Program-made: the position numbers and the translations under genes
In this document: one piece after another, positions 51,927 through 61,710 of the stretch
How positions within the stretch are numbered: position 1 is the stretch's first letter
Layout of the letters: every line of letters begins with the position of its first letter
Notes under the pieces: model-generated
Database searches by the model: none
Seen by the model: only the letters and a program-made list of their open reading frames with translations
What the model was told of the DNA's origin: nothing
Assembly (NCBI RefSeq): GCF_006542425.1
Contig: NZ_VFID01000003.1
Span: 310,001-374,000 of the forward strand
Direction: 5' to 3'
Length of the DNA stretch: 64,000 nucleotides
Origin: Pseudoxanthomonas sp. z9
GTDB taxonomy: Bacteria; Pseudomonadota; Gammaproteobacteria; Xanthomonadales; Xanthomonadaceae

Positions 51927-52478
51927 ATGAACCAAGACTACGGCCAACCCGTCGCGACGGACGCCCTGCGGATCCAGCGCTCCCTGCCCGGCCCGATCGA
52001 ACGGGTCTGGGCCTACCTGACCGAATCGGACAAGCGTGGCGAATGGATGGCGCGCGGCGACATGGAGCTGCGGGTGGGCGGCAAGGTCCATCTGTTCTTC
52101 CACCACGCCAGCCTGTCACGGGAACCCGGATCCCCGCCGGCCAAGTACCAGGACATGGCCGACGGCGTCGGCATGGACGGCCGCGTCACCGTGTGCGAGC
52201 CGCCGCGCCGGCTTGGCTATACCTGGGGCGAAGGCGACGGCAGCACCTCGGAGGTGCTGTTCGAACTGTTGCCGCAGGACGGACGCGTGCTGCTCACCGT
52301 CACCCACAGCAGGCTGCGCGATCGCGACGAGATGGTCAGCGTCGCCGGTGGCTGGCACGCCCACCTGGGGATCCTGCTCGATCGCCTGGAAGGCCGCGAA
52401 CCGCCCAATTTCTGGCGTGTACACGACGGCCTGGAAGCCGAATACGACCGTCGCCTGCCGGCCGCCGCGCGCGGCTGA
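51927..52478 (+). CDS. SRPBCC family protein
   Basis: 183 aa, second SRPBCC protein of the operon, 65 bp after the first. AAGGAG lies before ATG 51927. Opens TDALRIQRSLPGPIERVWAY with LTESDKRGEWMARGDMELRV, then ETRVGG-like GGKVHLFFHH and VAGGWHAHLGILLDRLEGRE. It probably binds or modifies a hydrophobic ligand, by family analogy. Confidence 0.9.
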   Translation: MNQDYGQPVATDALRIQRSLPGPIERVWAYLTESDKRGEWMARGDMELRVGGKVHLFFHHASLSREPGSPPAKYQDMADGVGMDGRVTVCEPPRRLGYTWGEGDGSTSEVLFELLPQDGRVLLTVTHSRLRDRDEMVSVAGGWHAHLGILLDRLEGREPPNFWRVHDGLEAEYDRRLPAAARG

Positions 52479-52497
52479 GCAACGGACGCGACGCGCG

Positions 52498-52863
52498 TCA
52501 GCGCAGCAGCAGCCAGGGCAAGGCCAGGGTCAGCACGACGATGAAGAGGATCGCGCCCAGCGTGATCAGCACGAAGGCCGGGCGTTCGCGCAGCAGTTGC
52601 GCGAACGTCTGCGCATTGCCCTCGCGCTTCGCCCGCGCATGTTCGCTGCGCGCCTGCTCGCCGCGTTGCCGCTGGTAGTCGTCCAGCAACGCCTTGGCGC
52701 GCCCGTAGTCGGCCGCATCGGACAGCCATAGCGCGCCGTGCGAGATGCCCCACGGACTGGGCGGCGTTTCGTACCAGGCCAGGCCCTCGCGATCCAGCAG
52801 TTCGCGGATCTCGCCGGCTTCGTCGTCCGGCACGCCGCGCAGATAGAACAGACGTTTCGACAT
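52498..52863 (-). CDS. DUF6164 protein with one C-terminal membrane helix
   Basis: 121 aa. N-terminal [20 protein letters not shown] with [20 protein letters not shown] is a ferredoxin-like segment of the DUF6164 type; a charged linker leads to the hydrophobic C-terminus [20 protein letters not shown], so it is tail-anchored in the inner membrane. Function unknown. Confidence 0.82.
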   Translation of the reverse strand: MSKRLFYLRGVPDDEAGEIRELLDREGLAWYETPPSPWGISHGALWLSDAADYGRAKALLDDYQRQRGEQARSEHARAKREGNAQTFAQLLRERPAFVLITLGAILFIVVLTLALPWLLLR

Positions 52864-53025
52864 CGGGCGATGCCCGGATTCCTGCAGAAAGAGACGGACA
52901 TGCTACTGCAAGAACGGCTGGACGCCGCGCCATGCGCCGCATCGCCAGTTTGGCGGGCGCGGACGCACTGGACCGCGGTCGCTGATCGGGTAACCTCGGC
53001 GCACCTCTTTCCATCGGATCCTTCC

Positions 53026-53457
53026 ATGCGCCGTTTCCTGCTGCCGTTCGCCCTCCTGCTGCTTTCCGGCTGCACCGATCCGGGTCCGCCGCCGGGCGGC
53101 AGCGTGGCCGAACTGCAGCGCATCGACGAGCGCGTCGGTACCGGTGCCGTTGCGGTCAAGGGCTCGGACGTCACCGTGCATTACACCGGCTGGCTCTATG
53201 ACAAGCGGGTGCCCAACCAGCGTGGCGAGAAGTTCGACAGTTCGGTGGATCGCGCCGAGCCGTTCACCTTCCTGCTCGGCGCGGGCCGCGTCATCCGCGG
53301 CTGGGACGACGGCGTGGCCGGCATGAAGGTCGGCGGCAAGCGCGTGCTGCTGATTCCTTCCGATCTGGCCTACGGCCGCGATGGCGCCGGCGGCGTGATT
53401 CCGCCCAACGCCTCGCTGGTGTTCGAAGTCGAGCTGCTGGACGTCAAGCCGCACTGA
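53026..53457 (+). CDS. FKBP-type peptidyl-prolyl isomerase, lipoprotein
   Basis: 143 aa from ATG 53026. Signal and lipobox LLLSGC (Cys16) place it in the envelope. FKBP motifs: [60 protein letters not shown] and [20 protein letters not shown]. Active-site aromatic residues are kept. Assists folding of envelope proteins. Confidence 0.94.
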   Translation: MRRFLLPFALLLLSGCTDPGPPPGGSVAELQRIDERVGTGAVAVKGSDVTVHYTGWLYDKRVPNQRGEKFDSSVDRAEPFTFLLGAGRVIRGWDDGVAGMKVGGKRVLLIPSDLAYGRDGAGGVIPPNASLVFEVELLDVKPH

Positions 53458-53471
53458 TCCGGCACCCACAC

Positions 53472-53580
53472 CCCTGTAGGAGCGACGTCAGTCGCGACCG
53501 GACTCTCGCACCCGGCAATCTCACTCAAGGGGCTCTGCCGGGTTGACTACATGGTCGCGACTGACGTCGCTCCTACAGGG
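53472..53580. repeat. Perfect 28-bp inverted repeat (REP/BIME-like)
   Basis: Arms 53472-53499 and 53553-53580 are perfectly complementary, 53 bp apart. They contain the core GGAGCGACGTCAGTCGCGA also found at 47806-47874. It lies between convergent fkbp and hydrolase genes. Confidence 0.93.
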
Positions 53581-53600
53581 TGCATATAGAGAAACCCGCC

Positions 53601-55208
53601 CTACTTCTGCTTCACCGGCGCCAGGCGCAGGTCGTGGAAATCGAAGCTGAAGTCGGTCAGTGGCGAAATGGCCTCCATCCGCGCCTCGCGGATTTCACCG
53701 TCGGGGGTGAGCGCGAAGTTGAGGAAGGCGTCGGCATTGAGCCAGCGCTCGCGCCAGCGCACGATGAAGGTGTCGTGCTGCCAATGGCTCAGATCGCCCA
53801 CCAGCTCGGCGGTCTTGCTGAAGCGCAACACCAGCTTGCCGCCTTCCTGCGAAACCACGACGTCGCCGTACCAGGGATCGCGCAGGGTGCCGGCGTACTT
53901 CGCCAGCGGCAGCGACGGGCCAGACTTGGCATCGCGCGCGGCCACATGCTTCTGCCAGCTCTCGTCGGCGTTCTCCTGCGACTTGGCCACCGCCTCGGCA
54001 TAGCCTGCCAACCAGTCGGTCTTCGGCGCGTCCAGCATCGCGTCGAGCGCGCGCATGGTCACCGCATTGAAGGCGGCGCCGACTTCCTGGCTGGTCAGCA
54101 CGACCACGCCGATCTTGCGATCCGGCACCAGGGTCACCCGCGAGACCATGCCCGGCCAGCCGCCGGTGTGCCAGACCAGCTTCTGGCCGCGGTAGTCCGA
54201 CAGCATCCAGCCCTCGCCATAGCCGAGGTAGTTGGGCTTGGCCAGCTTGAGGATCTCGATCTTCGGTTCGGACACCGGAATCGGGGTGATCATCGACCAC
54301 ATGTCGCGCTGCCGCCTGGGCGTGAACAACTGCTGCTGGCGACCGTCCTTGTCGGTATAGGTACCGCCGGCCAACTGCATGCCCATCCATCGGGTCATGT
54401 CGTGCACGCTGGAATAGATGCCGCCGGCACCGGCCACGTTCGACCAGGTCATCCGCGGCGCGGGCTTCAGGTCCTTGAAGTCGGCCTTGGCGTGGCCGGT
54501 GGCGACGTTGTCGCCGGGCTTGAGCGCATCGCTGTTGAAACGGGTCTGCTCCATGCCCAGGGGCTGGAACACGCGGGTGCGCAGGAACTGCTCGTAGCTC
54601 ATGCCGCTGACCTGTTCGATCACCAGCTGGGCCACGCCGAACAGGATGTTGTCGTAGGCGTACTGGGCGCGGAAACCGCCGGTCAGCGGGACATCCTTGA
54701 GGCGCTCGGCCACTTCGCGGTTGGTGTAGCGGGTGGTCGGCCAGAACAGCAGATCGCCGGCGCCCAGGCCCAGGCCGCTGCGATGGGCCAGCAGATCGCG
54801 GATGCGCATCTCGCGGGTGACGTAGGCGTCGGACATGCGGAACCACGGCAGGTGATCGATCACCCGGTCGTCCATGTCCAGCTTGCCCTCCTCGGCCAGC
54901 ATCTCCAGCGAGGCGGCGGTGAAGGCCTTGGTGTTGGAGGCGATGGCGAACAGGGTGTGTTCGTCCACCTTCTCCGGCTTGCCGATTTCGCGCACGCCGT
55001 AGCCGCGCTCCAGCACCACCTTGCCGTCCTGGATGATCGCCACGGCGATGCCGGGCACGTCGAACTGCTTGCGCACCGATTCGACATAGGCGTCGAAATC
55101 CTGCAACTGCGCCGGCGCGGCGGTCTCCTGCGCATGCGCGCCGCTCCACAGTCCGAACGACAGCACCAGCGCGCCGGCCTGCCCGGCGATCAGCGGAATC
55201 CGCATCAT
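53601..55208 (-). CDS. Serine hydrolase, class C beta-lactamase-like, with DUF3471-type C-terminus
   Basis: 535-aa secreted enzyme (signal peptide ending in AHAQE). The SxxK motif is in TLFAIASNTKAFTAASLEML and the YxN motif in QYAYDNILFGVAQLVIEQVS; HTGG (VWHTGGWPGMVSRVTLVPD) is the third. The C-terminal ~110 residues (KYAGTLRDPWYGDVVVSQEG) form a lipocalin-like domain common in DUF3471-type family members. Such proteins are often esterases or peptidases; no evidence it gives beta-lactam resistance. Two ATGs overlap (55205, 55208). Confidence 0.91.
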   Translation of the reverse strand: MMRIPLIAGQAGALVLSFGLWSGAHAQETAAPAQLQDFDAYVESVRKQFDVPGIAVAIIQDGKVVLERGYGVREIGKPEKVDEHTLFAIASNTKAFTAASLEMLAEEGKLDMDDRVIDHLPWFRMSDAYVTREMRIRDLLAHRSGLGLGAGDLLFWPTTRYTNREVAERLKDVPLTGGFRAQYAYDNILFGVAQLVIEQVSGMSYEQFLRTRVFQPLGMEQTRFNSDALKPGDNVATGHAKADFKDLKPAPRMTWSNVAGAGGIYSSVHDMTRWMGMQLAGGTYTDKDGRQQQLFTPRRQRDMWSMITPIPVSEPKIEILKLAKPNYLGYGEGWMLSDYRGQKLVWHTGGWPGMVSRVTLVPDRKIGVVVLTSQEVGAAFNAVTMRALDAMLDAPKTDWLAGYAEAVAKSQENADESWQKHVAARDAKSGPSLPLAKYAGTLRDPWYGDVVVSQEGGKLVLRFSKTAELVGDLSHWQHDTFIVRWRERWLNADAFLNFALTPDGEIREARMEAISPLTDFSFDFHDLRLAPVKQK

Positions 55209-55325
55209 TGAGCCCCTTGGAGAACGAAGACGACCGCCAACGATACGTCAGGCGGGCACCGGCGTCCCCCTGCCGATGGTCATCGTGGGCGCCGGCCGGC
55301 ACGGCGGGCTTGGCATAATGGCGCG

Positions 55326-56600
55326 ATGTCCGCGGCTTCCAGCTCCCCTGCCCCCATTCCCGCCGCCCGTGTCGCCATCATCGGCGGCGGTCCGGCCGGC
55401 CTGTTCGCCGCCGAGCGCCTGCGCGCGGCCGGCCTGGAGGTCGATCTTTATGACGCCAAGGGCTCGGTCGGCCGCAAGTTCCTGATCGCCGGCAAGGGCG
55501 GACTGAACCTGACCCACTCCGATCCCTTTCCCGTGTTCGTCTCCCGCTATGGCGCCCGCCAGGAAGCGGTAGCCGACTGGCTGCGCGGTTTCGACGCCGA
55601 TGCCCTGCGCGCCTGGGCCGCCGGACTGGGCGTGGACACCTTCGTCGGCAGTTCCGGGCGGGTGTTTCCGCGCGATCTCAAGGCTGCGCCATTGCTGCGC
55701 GGCTGGGTGCGGCGGCTGCGCGACCAGGGCGTGCGCTTCCACGTGCAGCACCGCTGGACCGGCTGGAACGACGACGGCGCCCTGCGCTTTCTCCATCCGG
55801 CCGGCGAGGCCATCGCCCACTTCGACGCCGTCCTGCTCGCGCTCGGCGGCGGCAGTTGGCCGGAACTGGGTTCCGACGGTGGCTGGGTGCCGCTGCTGGC
55901 CACGCGCGGCGTCGACGTCGCGCCGCTGCAGCCGGCCAACTGCGGCTTCGACATCGGTTGGAGCGAACATCTGTCCGGCCGCTTCGCCGGCTCCCCCCTC
56001 AAACCGGTCATCGCGCACTGGCAGGACGCCGACGGTCAGTGGCACGCGCAGCAGGGCGAGTGCGTGGTGACCGCCACCGGCATCGAAGGCAGCCTGATCT
56101 ATGCGTTGTCGGGCACGCTGCGCGACGCCATCGCCCGCGACGGCGAAACGACCCTGTACCTGGACCTGGTTCCCGGCCGCGACGAACCCGCCTTGCGCCG
56201 CGCGCTGGCCAAGCCACGCGGCACCCGCAGCCTGAGCGAACACCTGCGGCGCGAGGCCGGCGTGTCCGGGGTCCGCGCGGCGCTGCTGTACGAGGTGATG
56301 GACCGGCGGGCCATGCAGGATCCGGAGCGCCTGGCGCGTATGCTCAAGCGGCTGCCGCTGCGCCTGCTGCGTGCGCGCCCCATCGACGAGGCGATCAGCA
56401 GCGCCGGCGGCATCCGCCTGGAAGCGCTGGATCGCGACCTGATGATCACCGCCCTGCCCGGCGTGTTCGCCGCGGGCGAAATGCTGGACTGGGAGGCACC
56501 CACCGGCGGCTATCTGCTCACCGCCTGTTTCGCCAGCGGCCTGCGTGCCGCCGAGGGTGTCCTGTCCTGGTTGAAGGAACGCGAGTCCGGATCGCGTTGA
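55326..56600 (+). CDS. TIGR03862-type flavoprotein
   Basis: 424 aa, HI0933/BaiN superfamily. FAD loop RVAIIGGGPAGLFAAERLRA, KFLIAGKGGLNLTHSDPFPV, SSGRVFPRDLKAAPLLRGW and the closing MITALPGVFAAGEMLDWEAP with TGGYLLTACFASGL. Substrate unknown. It begins 117 bp from the divergent hydrolase. Confidence 0.9.
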   Translation: MSAASSSPAPIPAARVAIIGGGPAGLFAAERLRAAGLEVDLYDAKGSVGRKFLIAGKGGLNLTHSDPFPVFVSRYGARQEAVADWLRGFDADALRAWAAGLGVDTFVGSSGRVFPRDLKAAPLLRGWVRRLRDQGVRFHVQHRWTGWNDDGALRFLHPAGEAIAHFDAVLLALGGGSWPELGSDGGWVPLLATRGVDVAPLQPANCGFDIGWSEHLSGRFAGSPLKPVIAHWQDADGQWHAQQGECVVTATGIEGSLIYALSGTLRDAIARDGETTLYLDLVPGRDEPALRRALAKPRGTRSLSEHLRREAGVSGVRAALLYEVMDRRAMQDPERLARMLKRLPLRLLRARPIDEAISSAGGIRLEALDRDLMITALPGVFAAGEMLDWEAPTGGYLLTACFASGLRAAEGVLSWLKERESGSR

Positions 56601-57073
56601 AGCACGCCGCCGGCTCCGGCGACGCGTGGCTAAAAAACGAAAGAGGAATCGGGCCGGATTTTTCGACCGCGGCGCGGCGATGATGGCTTCGTCGCGATGC
56701 GGTCCGGGTTGTTCTGCCCGGAGCGGGTCAACCTGATGATTCAATCTGGATCAGATCACCGCCATCCATGCCTGCCACAAGGACAGGACATGGATGGCGG
56801 GTCTTCCACACCACACGCTTTCAGGTTACGAACTTCGTTTCCGTGGACTGGATTTTCAGCCTGCACAAAACGCATCGTCGCCTTGTCTGGTCGCCCGCGA
56901 TGGCTGCGACAGGCTGGAGAGAACCTGTGCGCAGCGATAGCGGGGCGTGCGCGTAAGATACAAACCGAAGCGTTGAATTTCGGTTAGCGTTTCGCGTCAT
57001 TGCGATGACAGCGCAGCTTCCGTTCACAGTTCGTGTGATCGCTTCGGCATGAACTCATGCCCTTTGCTCATCA
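56601..57073. other. Intergenic region holding one strong hairpin
   Basis: CCGCCATCCATG (56759-56770) and CATGGATGGCGG (56789-56800) form a perfect 12-bp stem with an inner CCTG/CAGG pairing in the loop. No gene is recognised here; short open frames are unsupported. Confidence 0.65.
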
Positions 57074-58693
57074 TCAGGATTTGCTGTCCTGCAGCGCGCG
57101 CACTCGCGCCGGTGGATTGAACGCGTCGCTGCGCGCCTCGGCCCAGAATTGCTGGAACACCGCATGCGCGGGAATCCGATCCAGCAATTCGCCCGGCTCC
57201 AGGAAACGGTACAGGGTCGCCAGCGACCGCACTTCGACCGGTGATACCCGGCGCAGGATGTGTTCGGGCCCGAGTTGCTGCGGATGTTCCAGACCGGCCG
57301 CGCACAGCATGTCGCGCAATGCCTTCAGGGTGTTGTCGTGGAATTGCTGCACCCGCACGGACTTGTCGCCCACGTCCAGGTGCTTCCAACGGCCAGGATT
57401 CTGGGTCGCCACGCCGGTCGGGCAGCGATCGTTGTGGCAGCTCTGTGACTGGATGCAGCCCAGCGAGAACATGAAGCCGCGCGCGGAATTGCACCAGTCC
57501 GCGCCCATCGCCATGGTCCGGGCGATGTCGAAGGCGCTGATGATCTTGCCGGCCGCGCCGATGCGGATGCGTTCGCGCAGTTTCAGCCCGACCAGCGTGT
57601 TGTGCACCAGCAGCAGCGCCTCGTGCATCGGCACGCCGACATGGTCGATGAATTCGGCCGGCGCCGCGCCGGTCCCCCCTTCGGCGCCATCCACCACGAT
57701 GAAGTCCGGCAGCAGGCCGGTTTCCTGCATCGCCTTGGCGATGCCGAACCATTCCCAGGGATGGCCGATGGCCAGCTTGAAGCCGGTCGGCTTGCCGCCG
57801 GACAGTTCGCGCAGGCGGGCGACGAACTGCAGCAGTTCCACCGGCGTGGAGAACGCCGAATGGCGGGCCGGCGATACGCAGTCGTGCCCCATCGGCACGC
57901 CCCGGGTGGCGGCGATCTCCGGGCTCACCTTGGCGGCGGGCAACACGCCGCCATGGCCAGGCTTGGCCCCCTGCGACAGCTTGATCTCGATCATTTTCAC
58001 CGAAGGCAGGCGCGCGTTCCGCACGAAACGCTCCTCGCTGAAGCGACCCTGCTCGTCACGGCAGCCGAAATAGCCGGAACCGATTTCCCACACCAGATCG
58101 CCGCCATGCTCGACATGGTAGGGGGAAATGGAACCCTCGCCGGTGTCGTGATAGAAACCTCCACGCCGCGCGCCTTCGTTGAGCGCGCGTATGGCGTTGG
58201 CCGACAACGCGCCGAAACTCATCGCCGAGATATTGAACACGCTGGCCGAGTACGGATGCGCCGTACTGGCGCCGATGGTGATGCGGAAATCGTGCGAATC
58301 CACCTGCGTCGGCGCCAGCGAATGGTTGATCCATTCGTAGTCCACGCTGTAGACATCCTGCTGGCTGCCGAACGGCACCACGTCCATCACGCCCTTGGCA
58401 CGCTGGTACACCAGCGAGCGCTGCTGGCGCGAGAACGGTACCTCGGCGGTATCCCCTTCGATGAAGTACTGCCGGATCTCCGGTCCCACCGACTCCAGTC
58501 CGTAGCGGAAATGCGCCAGCACCGGATAGTTGCGGCGCAGGGTGCTGCGGGTCTGCAGCAGATCCCAGGTGCCCAGCAATGCCAGCGCGCCGAACAGGCC
58601 GGCCGGCCAGCCCCACGCGGGCCAGTGGAAGGACAGCGCCAGCGACAGCAGCGCCAGCAGGATGCAGAGCCCGTAGGCCAGGTAACGATTCAT
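57074..58693 (-). CDS. FMN-binding glutamate synthase family protein
   Basis: 539 aa from ATG 58693 (AAGGAG upstream). Two N-terminal membrane helices (YGLCILLALLSLALSF; WPAGLFGALALLGTW) precede a glutamate-synthase FMN/iron-sulfur domain: SAMSFGALSANAIRALNEGA, GGDLVWEIGSGYFGCRDEQG, KIISAFDIARTMAMGADWCN. The cysteine set CIQSQSCHNDRCPTG (C-x5-C-x4-C) matches the 3Fe-4S site. No glutaminase or ammonia-tunnel domain is present, so it is not complete glutamate synthase; electron-transfer role is inference. Confidence 0.92.
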   Translation of the reverse strand: MNRYLAYGLCILLALLSLALSFHWPAWGWPAGLFGALALLGTWDLLQTRSTLRRNYPVLAHFRYGLESVGPEIRQYFIEGDTAEVPFSRQQRSLVYQRAKGVMDVVPFGSQQDVYSVDYEWINHSLAPTQVDSHDFRITIGASTAHPYSASVFNISAMSFGALSANAIRALNEGARRGGFYHDTGEGSISPYHVEHGGDLVWEIGSGYFGCRDEQGRFSEERFVRNARLPSVKMIEIKLSQGAKPGHGGVLPAAKVSPEIAATRGVPMGHDCVSPARHSAFSTPVELLQFVARLRELSGGKPTGFKLAIGHPWEWFGIAKAMQETGLLPDFIVVDGAEGGTGAAPAEFIDHVGVPMHEALLLVHNTLVGLKLRERIRIGAAGKIISAFDIARTMAMGADWCNSARGFMFSLGCIQSQSCHNDRCPTGVATQNPGRWKHLDVGDKSVRVQQFHDNTLKALRDMLCAAGLEHPQQLGPEHILRRVSPVEVRSLATLYRFLEPGELLDRIPAHAVFQQFWAEARSDAFNPPARVRALQDSKS

Positions 58694-58965
58694 CACGCTC
58701 CTTGCCGGACCGGGCGGCCGCCCACCCTGTCCGCATGACCGGAACGACCGGCACCCACGGTGCCGCGCGGCAGGAGCATCTTAATGCGCGCCGGTGATCG
58801 CCGCGCGACCGCCGCCTGTACGACCGGGCGCGGGGCTTTCGGCGCGGGCGGACCACGCGTCAATCCGGATCACATGGCAATTCGTCATGTGGCGATGAGC
58901 CACGGCCATTCGGCAGTGCAGCATCGACGTGCGGTAATCATGCGCCCACTGTTTGACGCCTTTCG

Positions 58966-61584
58966 ATGTCGCGAACCACCCCGCTTGCCCTGGCCATCAC
59001 CCTGGCCATCACCTCTCCCCTCCTCCACGCCCAGAACACCGGCGCAACCGCTCCGGACAAGACGCTCGACGCGGTTGTCGTCACCGGTTCCAACATCAAG
59101 CGCAGCGACACCGCCGGGCCGAATCCGGTGCAGGTGGTCAGCCGGGAAGAAATCGAACGCACCGGCAAGTCGACCCTGACCGACGTACTGCGCTCGCTCT
59201 CGGCCAACGCCGGCAACAGTTACGACGAGCAGTACACCGGCAGCTTCTCCGCCGGCTCGGCCTCGATCGGCCTGCGCGGCCTGAGCCCGAAGAACACCCT
59301 CGTGCTGGTCAATGGCTATCGCGTGGCCAACTTCGGTTTCGCCCTGAACACCCAGGACACCTTCGTCGATCTCAACGCGCTTCCGATCAGTGCGGTCGAG
59401 CGCATCGAAGTACTGAAGGACGGCGCGTCGGCGGTCTACGGTTCCGATGCCATCGCCGGCGTGGTCAACATCATCCTGCGCCGCAACTTCCAGGGCATCG
59501 AAGTGGGCGGCGCGGTCGGCGGCGCCACCCGTGGCGGACTGGACGAACAGAAGGCCAACCTGCTGCTCGGCTTCGGCGATCTCGAACAGCAGGGCTGGAA
59601 CGTGCTGTTCGGCCTGGATCTGCTCAAGCGCGAACGCCTGGACGCGGACGAACGCGCCTTCACCCGCAGCGGCGACTTCCGCGACAAACCCGGCGGCCGC
59701 CTGGCCGGCTGGTCGACCGCGGGCGGCAACTGGCTGCTTGATCCGCGCCAGCCCACCCCGTTCTCGCCCTGCCCGGACGGCAGCGTGCTGCGTCCCTACA
59801 GCGATTTCGGCAGCACCCTGCCCGGTAACGCCTGCGCCTTCAACGCGCAGCCGTACAAGACCCTGCAACCGGGCGCCGAACGCATCCAGGCCTCGCTGAG
59901 CGCGACCTTCCGCCTGGGCGAGCGCACCGAACTGTTCGCCGATCTGCTCTACAGCCACAACCAGGCGGACCAGATCTTCAGCGCGCCGCTCACCGTCGGC
60001 CCGGGCCTGCGCGCCTACAACCCGGCCACCGGTACCCTGGTGGACATCCCGGTGGCGCTGCCGGTCGGCCATCCCGACAATCCCAACGGCGTGCCGCTGC
60101 CGTTCGAATACACCTTCTTCGATCTCGGTCCGCGCCTGAAGGACAACACCCAGGTGTTCTACCGCGCCCTGGCCGGCCTGCGCGGCCAGACCGAGCGCTG
60201 GGACTGGGAAGTCGCCGCGGAAACCTCGCAGAGCCTGCAACGCGAATACGTCGACAACTTCATCAACCGCTACGCCTTCGAGCGAATCCTCGCCGACGGC
60301 AGCTACGACTTCCTGGATCCAACCAGTACCCCGGCGCCATTGAATGACCTGCGCCTGCAGACCAAGCGCCCGGGTTACTACCGGCTGGACGGGATCAGCG
60401 CCAAGGCTTCGACCTCCTTCCTGGAGCTTCCGGCGGGTTCGATCGGCTTCGCCTGGGGCGCGGAGTTCCGCCGCGAATCACTGGATGCGCGCACCAGTCG
60501 CCAGGTGCTGTCGGGCACCGAACTTCGCCCGGCCATCAACATCGTCAAGGGCGAGCGCAAGGTGAGCGCCGCGTACGCCGAGTTCAGCGTGCCGCTGCAC
60601 CGGACCCTGGAACTGCAACTGGCCGGCCGTGCCGATCACTACGACGACTTCGGCAACGCCTTCTCGCCGAAAGTAGCGCTGCGCTGGCAACCGCTGGAGT
60701 CGCTGCTGCTGCGTGGCTCGTTCTCGCGCGGCTTCCGCGCACCGTCGCTGCCGGAAATCGCTCCCGGCCAGACCATCAGCTACGGCACCGTGGTGGATCC
60801 GTTCGACCCGCTCTCCCCCGGCGGCAGCCGGGGCGTCACCAATGTTCGTACCGGCAACCCGGATCTGGATGCGGAGCGCTCGAAGAACTTCAATCTGGGC
60901 GCGGTGTGGTCGCCGGACGCGGACACGAGCATCGGCATCGACTACTACCGTATCGAACAGGACAACCTGATCAAACCGGACAACGCGCAGTTCATCGTCA
61001 ACAACCCCGCACTGTTCCCGGGCCGGGTGATCCGCGATGCGCAGGGCCGCATCCAGATCATCACCAACCAGTATTCCAACCAGGGGGAACTGAAGACCTC
61101 CGGCATCGATCTGGATTTCAGCCGCACCTTCCGTACCGCCGCCGCCGGCAACTTCACCCTGGCCGGAAGCTGGACCCACCTGCTGGAGTTCAAGCAACCG
61201 CTGGTGGCCGGACAGACGCCCTACGACGGTGCAGGCAACAACCGCCTGGGCGCGCTGCCGAAGAACCGTGGCACCACCTCGCTGGGCTGGGAAGCCGGTG
61301 ACTGGGAAAGCACCCTCAGCCTGCAATACATCGCCGGCTACGATCAGCGGGTCTCCACCCAGGTCAGCAATCCCGGCCTGCGCGACAAGGTCAAGCCCTA
61401 TCACCAGTTGGACCTGTACGTGGCCTACCAGGGCATTCCCAAGACCACGCTGTCGTTGTCCGTGCAGAACCTCACCGACAAGGATCCGCCCTTCGATCCG
61501 GCCGGAGGATCCAACGGCTTCGACATCACCCAGTACAACCTGCGCGGCCAGTTCGTCTCGCTGGGGGTGAAGTACCGGTTCTGA
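58966..61584 (+). CDS. TonB-dependent receptor
   Basis: 872-aa outer-membrane receptor. Signal peptide MSRTTPLALAITLAITSPLL; TonB box region DAVVVTGSNIKRSDTAGPNP; plug with SIGLRGLSPKNTLVLVNGYR and VLKDGASAVYGSDAIAGVVN; barrel motif SLLLRGSFSRGFRAPSLPEI and C-terminal FVSLGVKYRF. No carboxypeptidase-like N-terminal domain, unlike the two receptors at 5526-11855. Ribosome site at ATG 58966 is weak. Substrate unknown. Confidence 0.92.
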   Translation: MSRTTPLALAITLAITSPLLHAQNTGATAPDKTLDAVVVTGSNIKRSDTAGPNPVQVVSREEIERTGKSTLTDVLRSLSANAGNSYDEQYTGSFSAGSASIGLRGLSPKNTLVLVNGYRVANFGFALNTQDTFVDLNALPISAVERIEVLKDGASAVYGSDAIAGVVNIILRRNFQGIEVGGAVGGATRGGLDEQKANLLLGFGDLEQQGWNVLFGLDLLKRERLDADERAFTRSGDFRDKPGGRLAGWSTAGGNWLLDPRQPTPFSPCPDGSVLRPYSDFGSTLPGNACAFNAQPYKTLQPGAERIQASLSATFRLGERTELFADLLYSHNQADQIFSAPLTVGPGLRAYNPATGTLVDIPVALPVGHPDNPNGVPLPFEYTFFDLGPRLKDNTQVFYRALAGLRGQTERWDWEVAAETSQSLQREYVDNFINRYAFERILADGSYDFLDPTSTPAPLNDLRLQTKRPGYYRLDGISAKASTSFLELPAGSIGFAWGAEFRRESLDARTSRQVLSGTELRPAINIVKGERKVSAAYAEFSVPLHRTLELQLAGRADHYDDFGNAFSPKVALRWQPLESLLLRGSFSRGFRAPSLPEIAPGQTISYGTVVDPFDPLSPGGSRGVTNVRTGNPDLDAERSKNFNLGAVWSPDADTSIGIDYYRIEQDNLIKPDNAQFIVNNPALFPGRVIRDAQGRIQIITNQYSNQGELKTSGIDLDFSRTFRTAAAGNFTLAGSWTHLLEFKQPLVAGQTPYDGAGNNRLGALPKNRGTTSLGWEAGDWESTLSLQYIAGYDQRVSTQVSNPGLRDKVKPYHQLDLYVAYQGIPKTTLSLSVQNLTDKDPPFDPAGGSNGFDITQYNLRGQFVSLGVKYRF

Positions 61585-61597
61585 TGCGGATGGCGAC

Positions 61598-61629
61598 GCG
61601 GCGGCCGCTCAACGGCCGCCGCCGTTTTC
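61598..61629 (+). terminator. Terminator of the TonB receptor gene
   Basis: A 10-bp GC stem (61598-61607 with 61613-61622) closes the loop CTCAA and is followed by CCGTTTTCA, 14 bases after the stop. Confidence 0.8.
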
Positions 61630-61710
61630 ATCCGGCTTTCGCAGCGTCGATTCCTGCGCTCGCAAGCCACACCGCCGGCATTCCCTTAGACAAGACTCTC
61701 CGGTGAACGC

